This document shows, one piece after another, positions 59,519-64,000 of a stretch of 64,000 bases of DNA. The notes beneath the pieces were generated by a model. The model did not search any database and was not told the origin of the DNA. It worked only from the letters and a program-made list of their open reading frames with translations. Both the position numbers and the translations under genes were made by a program. The stretch covers positions 163 to 64,162 of the forward strand of contig PNAI01000020.1 of NCBI GenBank assembly GCA_003169835.1. The letters are read 5' to 3'. Positions within the stretch are counted from its first letter, which is position 1. Each line of letters begins with the position of its first letter. This DNA comes from Hyphomicrobiales bacterium (GTDB lineage Bacteria; Pseudomonadota; Alphaproteobacteria; Rhizobiales; Xanthobacteraceae).

Positions 59519-60028
59519 ATGCCGCTCTACGAGCACGTTTTTCTTGCGCGCCAGGATTTGAGCCCGCAGCAGGTCGAAGAAATGACCGCGCTGTACAAGG
59601 GCATCATCGAGCAAATGGGCGGCAAGGTCCCCAAGACTGAATACTGGGGAGTCAAATCGCTCTCCTTCCGCATGCACAAGAACCGCAAAGCGCATTTTAC
59701 CTTGTTCAACATCGATGCGCCTTCCGCCACGGTCAAAGAGATCGAACGGCAGGAAGGCATCAGCGAGGATGTGCTGCGCTTCATTACCATTCGCGTCGAT
59801 GCGCACGAAGAAGGCCCCTCTGCGATGATGCGCAAGGTCGACCGCGATCGTGAGCGCGACGACCGCGATGGCGGCGGCGGCGGCGGTCGTGATTTCCGGC
59901 GTGGTGGCGGCGGAGGCGGTTTCGGTGGACGCGGCCGCGATCGTGACGATCGCGATGATCGTGACAGCCGGCGTCCGCGCGAAGACGCCGAAGTTGTCGC
60001 CGATAATACCGCCGCGAAGGAGGAGTGA
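59519..60028 (+). CDS. rpsF: 30S ribosomal protein S6
   Basis: This 169-residue protein has the S6 core ([22 protein letters not shown], then [24 protein letters not shown]) up to about residue 105, and then an alphaproteobacterial tail of Gly-rich and Arg-Asp runs ([21 protein letters not shown]). The start at 59519 has GGAAGG upstream. S6 pairs with S18 in the 30S platform. It leads the rpsF-rpsR run, one base from rpsR. Confidence 0.96.
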   Translation: MPLYEHVFLARQDLSPQQVEEMTALYKGIIEQMGGKVPKTEYWGVKSLSFRMHKNRKAHFTLFNIDAPSATVKEIERQEGISEDVLRFITIRVDAHEEGPSAMMRKVDRDRERDDRDGGGGGGRDFRRGGGGGGFGGRGRDRDDRDDRDSRRPREDAEVVADNTAAKEE

Positions 60029-60029
60029 C

Positions 60030-60308
60030 ATGGCATTCGGATCCTTCCAGAGTCGAGACAACGGTGGCGGTGGTGGCGGTGGTGGCCGCAGGCCTTTCTT
60101 CCGCCGTCGCAAGACTTGCCCGTTCACCGGCGCCAACGCGCCCAATATCGACTACAAAGACGTGCGGCTGCTGCAGCGCTACGTCTCCGAGCGCGGCAAG
60201 ATCGTACCGAGCCGCATCACCGCCGTTTCTGCAAAAAAGCAGCGCGAACTCGCGCAAGCCGTCAAGCGCGCGCGCTTCCTTGGTTTGCTACCCTACGTGA
60301 TTAGATAA
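60030..60308 (+). CDS. rpsR: 30S ribosomal protein S18
   Basis: This 92-residue protein has [35 protein letters not shown] and [20 protein letters not shown], the S18 signatures, preceded by an unusual Gly-rich run (residues 12-19). GAAGGAGG gives a strong start. It follows rpsF immediately and binds next to S6. Confidence 0.98.
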   Translation: MAFGSFQSRDNGGGGGGGGRRPFFRRRKTCPFTGANAPNIDYKDVRLLQRYVSERGKIVPSRITAVSAKKQRELAQAVKRARFLGLLPYVIR

Positions 60309-60435
60309 GACGCGATCCGCCGAAACGAATCTTAGGCGAAACACAAAAGCGAGGTCCCCGGGATCGTCCCAGGGACCGATGGTTGGGGCGGACGTCGATC
60401 CGTCTCTAACCGCTCGGATGGAGCGGGACAGCTCG

Positions 60436-61398
60436 ATGGTGCAGATCTTCCTCATCGGAATTGGCGCAGGCGTAGCGTCCGCGCTTTTGTTCGCATCCAT
60501 CTTTTCGGGAGTGCTGATTTCTGTTGTGCTGTTCTATCTCGCTCCGCTCCCCATCATGATTGCTGGACTGGGCTGGAGCCATTGGGCCGGCCTAATGGCG
60601 GCACTCGTCGCCTCCACCGGCATTTCGATGACCTTTAACACCAACAGCTATCCGTTCCTGATGTTCCTGTTGGGGATCGGGATTCCGTCCTGGTGGCTGT
60701 GCTATCTCGCCATGCTCGCCCGCCCTGTCGCGACGCCAGCCGGAAACACCCTCGAATGGTATCCGATCGGCCGGCTCGTGATCTGGGCCGCGATCTTGAG
60801 CGCGCTCGTCATCGTTGGCGTCCTTCTCAGCTTGGGGACCAGCGAGGACGACATACGCAACACGTTGCGCCGGGGCTTCGAAACCATCCTCCGCCGGCGC
60901 GACACGCAGGTCGAGCTTCCCGGCCTAACTGACTTCAACAGCCGGTTCGACGCTCTCATCGCCGTGGCGCTGCCAGCCGCGGCAGTATCCGCGACGCTGC
61001 TCAATTTGATTTCCTTCTGGCTTGCCGCTCGGATCGTAAGTCTCTCCGGCCGGCTACGGCGACCTTGGCCCGAACTCTCGGCCATGACATTTCCGAAGAT
61101 GACCCCAAACCTGCTCGCCGTGACGACGTTTTGCGTACTCTTGACCGGCCTGGTCGGCATCATCTCGAGCGTCTTTGCCGCGAGCCTCGTGACTGCCTAT
61201 TGCGTGCTCGGCTTCGCGGTGCTCCACGCCATCACGCGCGGCAGGACCTACCGCAGGCTCATGCTCGCGGGTGCCTATGTGGCAGCCTTGCTCTGGCCGG
61301 CGCTGCTGCTCATTGCGCTGCTGGGAATTGCCGACACCGCCTTCGACATCCGCAGCCGCTTCGGCCGCAAACGCGGCCCCCCAACACTACGAACCTGA
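60436..61398 (+). CDS. DUF2232 multi-pass membrane protein
   Basis: This 320-residue protein has eight or so hydrophobic helices. It begins MVQIFLIGIGAGVASALLFA and contains LAPLPIMIAGLGWSHWAGL, matching DUF2232. Its place between rpsR and rplI is conserved in Alphaproteobacteria and Firmicutes; the role is unknown. Upstream in-frame starts at 60379 and 60418 are possible but poorly conserved. Confidence 0.88.
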   Translation: MVQIFLIGIGAGVASALLFASIFSGVLISVVLFYLAPLPIMIAGLGWSHWAGLMAALVASTGISMTFNTNSYPFLMFLLGIGIPSWWLCYLAMLARPVATPAGNTLEWYPIGRLVIWAAILSALVIVGVLLSLGTSEDDIRNTLRRGFETILRRRDTQVELPGLTDFNSRFDALIAVALPAAAVSATLLNLISFWLAARIVSLSGRLRRPWPELSAMTFPKMTPNLLAVTTFCVLLTGLVGIISSVFAASLVTAYCVLGFAVLHAITRGRTYRRLMLAGAYVAALLWPALLLIALLGIADTAFDIRSRFGRKRGPPTLRT

Positions 61399-61437
61399 CG
61401 AGATCAATCTGAACCTCAAATCCAAGGAGACGATACA

Positions 61438-62067
61438 ATGGAAGTGATCCTACTCGAACGCATCCCCAAGCTCGGCCAGATGGGCGAAACCGTACGCGTG
61501 AAAGACGGTTTTGCACGCAATTATTTGTTGCCCAAGGGCAAGGCGTTGCGCGCCACCGAAGCGAACAAGTCCAAATTCGATGGCATGAAAGTCGAGCTGG
61601 AGACGCGCAACGTCGAACTCAAAGGCGAGGCGCAAAAGATCTCAACCAACCTCGACGGCCAGAACTTCGCGGTGATCCGCCAGGCAGCCGAGACCGGCCA
61701 GCTTTACGGCTCGGTGTCCGCCCGCGACATTGCCGCCTTGATTACGGCGGCCGGCTTTACCGTCGAACGCAGCCAGATTGCCCTCAACGCTCCGATCAAG
61801 GCGATCGGACGGCACAAGGTGCCCATCGCGCTGCATCCCGAAGTCGAAGTGTCGATCATGGTCAATGTGGCGCGCAGCGCCGATGAGGCCGCGCGTCTCG
61901 CCCGCGGCGAAGAGGTGGCGCTCCGGACGGATGATGAGCAAGACGACGACAAGGCAGCGGTCACTGCCGTGGCCGAGAAATTTTTCGAGCCGGAGGCGGC
62001 GAAAAAACTGCGCGACGGCGAGGAGGCTCCCGCAGAAGAAGCGCCGCCTCCAGCTGATAAAGCCTAA
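61438..62067 (+). CDS. rplI: 50S ribosomal protein L9, extended
   Basis: This 209-residue protein has the N-terminal L9 domain ([20 protein letters not shown], then [13 protein letters not shown]) and the C-terminal domain ending [16 protein letters not shown]. About 50 extra acidic residues follow (EDDEQDDDK to PADKA), typical of alphaproteobacterial L9. It binds 23S rRNA at the L1 stalk base. The stop overlaps the convergent gene by four bases. Confidence 0.97.
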   Translation: MEVILLERIPKLGQMGETVRVKDGFARNYLLPKGKALRATEANKSKFDGMKVELETRNVELKGEAQKISTNLDGQNFAVIRQAAETGQLYGSVSARDIAALITAAGFTVERSQIALNAPIKAIGRHKVPIALHPEVEVSIMVNVARSADEAARLARGEEVALRTDDEQDDDKAAVTAVAEKFFEPEAAKKLRDGEEAPAEEAPPPADKA

Positions 62068-63230
62068 TCGAAAATCGGCTCGCGCGGCGGTGGCGCGGCC
62101 GGCGCTGTGCTTGACGATGGCGTGGCCGCCGGCTGCCGCGATGACGCGCGCGAAGTTGCGGGCTTTGGCGGCTCGACTGGCGCTGCAGCACGCGACTCCG
62201 CCGCCGACCGGCGCGGCTTCGCGGCAGGCGCAGTGACTGAATTTGCCGGCACCGGCGTCGTTGTCCCGCTCGCAGGCGCATTTGCCGCCGGCGCCTCATT
62301 CGGCGTTGTCGCCGCGTCGGACTTGGGCGGCTGCACCCGCGCCGTTGCGGACCCGCTGGTTTCGCTCGGCGGAGTGGCGACATCGTTGTTCTGCGTCAGC
62401 GGCTCCGCCGGTCGGCGTGCCGGACGGTAAATCTCGCTCTCGGTTGGCGGGCCGGCATTGTCGTCGGTCTTCGGCAGCTGGCCCGGCGATTGACGGCGGC
62501 GCGCAGGCTTGGACGCCTCGCCATTGCTCGCTGGCTTGGCCTCCTCGGACTTAGGCGGCTGCCGCGTTGTCTGCCGCGAGCGCGGCGGCGGTGTATTCGT
62601 ATCGCCTTCGGCTGGCGGCTTCCCCGCATCCTCGGTCTTGGGCTTGGCCGCGTCTTCTGTCTTAGGCGGCTGCCGTGTCGATTGTCGCGACCGCGGCGGT
62701 GTATTCGCGTCGCCATCTGCTGGCGGCTTGGCAGCGTCCTCGGACTTGGGCGGCTGCCGCTTAGACTGCCGCGAGCGAGGCGGCGGGCTTTCGTTGGTAT
62801 TGGCCGGCGGTTTGCTGGCCTCGCTGGGCCGAAGCCAGTCCGGCAATTGAAAGAATGGTGTCGAATCTTTCTCTGATTTGTCCGGTTTGTCCAGTTTCTC
62901 CTGCCGCTCCGTGCGCACCGGCCGCGTATCGGCCGGGCCTGCCGGCTGACCGAGCAGGTACCCCGCGAGCGCCGCGGCGCTTTGGCGGCTGTTGGTGTAG
63001 TGCTCGCGCAGGTAATCGGAGAGCTCGCTCGAAGACCTCCGCTTTGCCAGTCCTTGCGGACGGCTGTGGCAATCCGAGCTGGTGCAATCGGAGCTGAACA
63101 ACTGGGCGGGCGACTTGCCGGCGCTGTAGTTTTCGCCCTGGGTCCCTTGCGCGCGCGCATCGCCCGCGCAGAGCACCGCAACAAGACCGAATACGCCGAC
63201 CACCCGACGTCGCAATGCGGACAATTCCAT
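62064..63230 (-). CDS. Exported CX4CH-motif protein with proline-rich tandem repeats
   Basis: This 388-residue protein has a signal peptide ([19 protein letters not shown]). The mature start holds [18 protein letters not shown], with Cys49, Cys54 and His55 forming CX4CH, an irregular haem-c-like motif; YLREHY and [10 protein letters not shown] follow, as in small cytochrome domains. From about residue 148 a roughly 30-residue unit built on PPRSRQSxRQPPKxEDAxKP recurs three to four times, then a Pro/Ala tail to the end. The repeats suggest a wall- or envelope-spanning linker. Whether haem binds is unknown. It converges on rplI. Confidence 0.75.
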   Translation of the reverse strand: MELSALRRRVVGVFGLVAVLCAGDARAQGTQGENYSAGKSPAQLFSSDCTSSDCHSRPQGLAKRRSSSELSDYLREHYTNSRQSAAALAGYLLGQPAGPADTRPVRTERQEKLDKPDKSEKDSTPFFQLPDWLRPSEASKPPANTNESPPPRSRQSKRQPPKSEDAAKPPADGDANTPPRSRQSTRQPPKTEDAAKPKTEDAGKPPAEGDTNTPPPRSRQTTRQPPKSEEAKPASNGEASKPARRRQSPGQLPKTDDNAGPPTESEIYRPARRPAEPLTQNNDVATPPSETSGSATARVQPPKSDAATTPNEAPAANAPASGTTTPVPANSVTAPAAKPRRSAAESRAAAPVEPPKPATSRASSRQPAATPSSSTAPAAPPPREPIFD

Positions 63231-63508
63231 TCCTCCTTATTAGCACGTCGCACCCTGACATATGTCAGATTCTTTGGTCCGTAAGGCATGCACCGATGCT
63301 GAACCCCACACGTCCAGCCGCCTTACTTGTCCGCTTCCGGCCCCGACATCCGGATTGCCCGGCCCAGGGGACTTTGGTCTAATACCTGCATTATTTGGAC
63401 GCCCGTCCGGTGCTCGGGAACGATCGCCCCTGACGAGAGTTAAACTACGGTCGTCGAAGTCTTGCCGTCGGGGTGCTGGCGGGAAATTTAATATGGCGGG
63501 GGCGGCCG

Positions 63509-64000
63509 ATGGACCGCTTGCTTCGAATATTACTGTCGCAGTTCGTACGCCATGGGAATTTACAGCTCACCACGGCGCGCGGCACCGTTATGCATTTCGG
63601 CGACGGCACCGGCAAACCGGTAGCCATTTGCTTCACCACCACCGCCACCGAGATTGCGATCCTGCTCGATCCCGAGCTCAAATTCGGCGAGTGCTACATG
63701 GACGGTACGGTCGTGGTCGAGCAAGGCTCGATCGCCGACGTGCTCGCGATCCTGCTTCAACCGACTCCCGACGGACTTCCACCCAAATGGGCGCGCCTGC
63801 AATGGTTCTTGCGCTTTCTGCACCGCCGCCTGCAACAGCTCAACCAGAAGACCCGCGCGCGCCGCAATGTCGCGCATCACTACGATCTCGACGGACGGCT
63901 GTACTCGCTCTTCCTCGATGCCGACCAGCAATACAGCTGCGGCTATTTCGAGACGCCCGACCAGTCGCTCGACGACGCCCAGCTCGCGAAAAAGCGCCAC
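63509..64000 (+). CDS. cfa: Cyclopropane-fatty-acyl-phospholipid synthase (5' part)
   Basis: From the ATG at 63509 the frame runs to the right edge (164 codons). It has the N-terminal CFA synthase domain (MDRLLRILLSQFV, with FGECYMDG and VVVEQGSIADVL) and enters the SAM domain at NVAHHYDLDGRLYSLFLD and QYSCGYF, the conserved substrate-pocket region. These enzymes methylenate unsaturated membrane lipids at stationary phase or under acid stress. GGGGG precedes the start. The remainder lies outside the window. Confidence 0.93.
   Translation, partial: MDRLLRILLSQFVRHGNLQLTTARGTVMHFGDGTGKPVAICFTTTATEIAILLDPELKFGECYMDGTVVVEQGSIADVLAILLQPTPDGLPPKWARLQWFLRFLHRRLQQLNQKTRARRNVAHHYDLDGRLYSLFLDADQQYSCGYFETPDQSLDDAQLAKKRH

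Noticed and set aside
62243..63289. Possible CRISPR-like array, suggested by repeated segments
   Set aside because: The repeats are in-frame coding repeats of the proline-rich protein, degenerate and without spacer structure.

Overview
The window reads as a chromosomal segment of a GC-rich alphaproteobacterium of the Hyphomicrobiales, most likely near Bradyrhizobium, Rhodopseudomonas, Pseudolabrys or another Xanthobacteraceae/Bradyrhizobiaceae genus. Three things suggest this: conserved gene order (hda / AI-2E / purMN; pepA-lptFG-lptD-surA-pdxA-rsmA; gmk-yicC-mltG-fabF-acpP-fabG-fabD; rpsF-rpsR-DUF2232-rplI), palindromic intergenic repeats of kinds common in that group, and lineage-type proteins such as DUF3551. 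No rRNA, tRNA, CRISPR array, transposase or prophage block was recognised.

Layout. 1-5161 (minus): a CO-dehydrogenase-like molybdenum hydroxylase cluster, coxG, coxS, coxL, coxM and coxD, the last running off the left edge. The S-L-M order and an AYRGAGR active-site loop mark form II, not a proven CO oxidiser. 5390-12317: pcaD, two secreted antioxidant enzymes (a glutathione peroxidase and an Fe-type superoxide dismutase, both with twin-arginine-like leaders), a polysaccharide deacetylase, a DHFR-fold reductase, a DUF3551 protein and a membrane EAL phosphodiesterase with a CSS-type sensor. 12457-16782: polyamine synthesis (speD-speE), then a glutathione transferase, a pirin and an exported amidohydrolase. 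17008-24398: a large membrane-anchored protein of unknown role, aspS, a TPP enzyme, RNase D and a HicB/HicA pair whose toxin gene is frameshifted.

24455-36231: a lipocalin-like protein, hda, an AI-2E family transporter, a CDP-alcohol phosphatidyltransferase, purM-purN, a cold-shock protein, a molybdopterin oxidoreductase, TerC, ndk, an aquaporin and several small exported proteins, one frameshifted. 36641-39208: a nitrate/sulfonate/taurine-type ABC importer. 39580-50590: holC and pepA, then the envelope-biogenesis run lptF-lptG-lptD-surA-pdxA-rsmA, followed by a zinc alcohol dehydrogenase. 50625-58679: a lower-GC poly-gamma-glutamate-hydrolase-like gene sits beside the gmk-yicC-mltG-fabF-acpP-fabG-fabD block. 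58884-64000: a frameshifted small exported protein, rpsF-rpsR-DUF2232-rplI, an exported repeat-rich protein with a CX4CH haem-like motif, and the start of a cyclopropane fatty acid synthase gene.

The most useful second-look items are three separate single-base frameshifts, in otherwise well-conserved reading frames, the CX4CH/proline-repeat exported protein, a structured inverted-repeat element between speD and a GST gene, the poly-gamma-glutamate hydrolase island, and the altered second NPA box of the aquaporin. No clear new multi-gene defence or biosynthetic system is visible.
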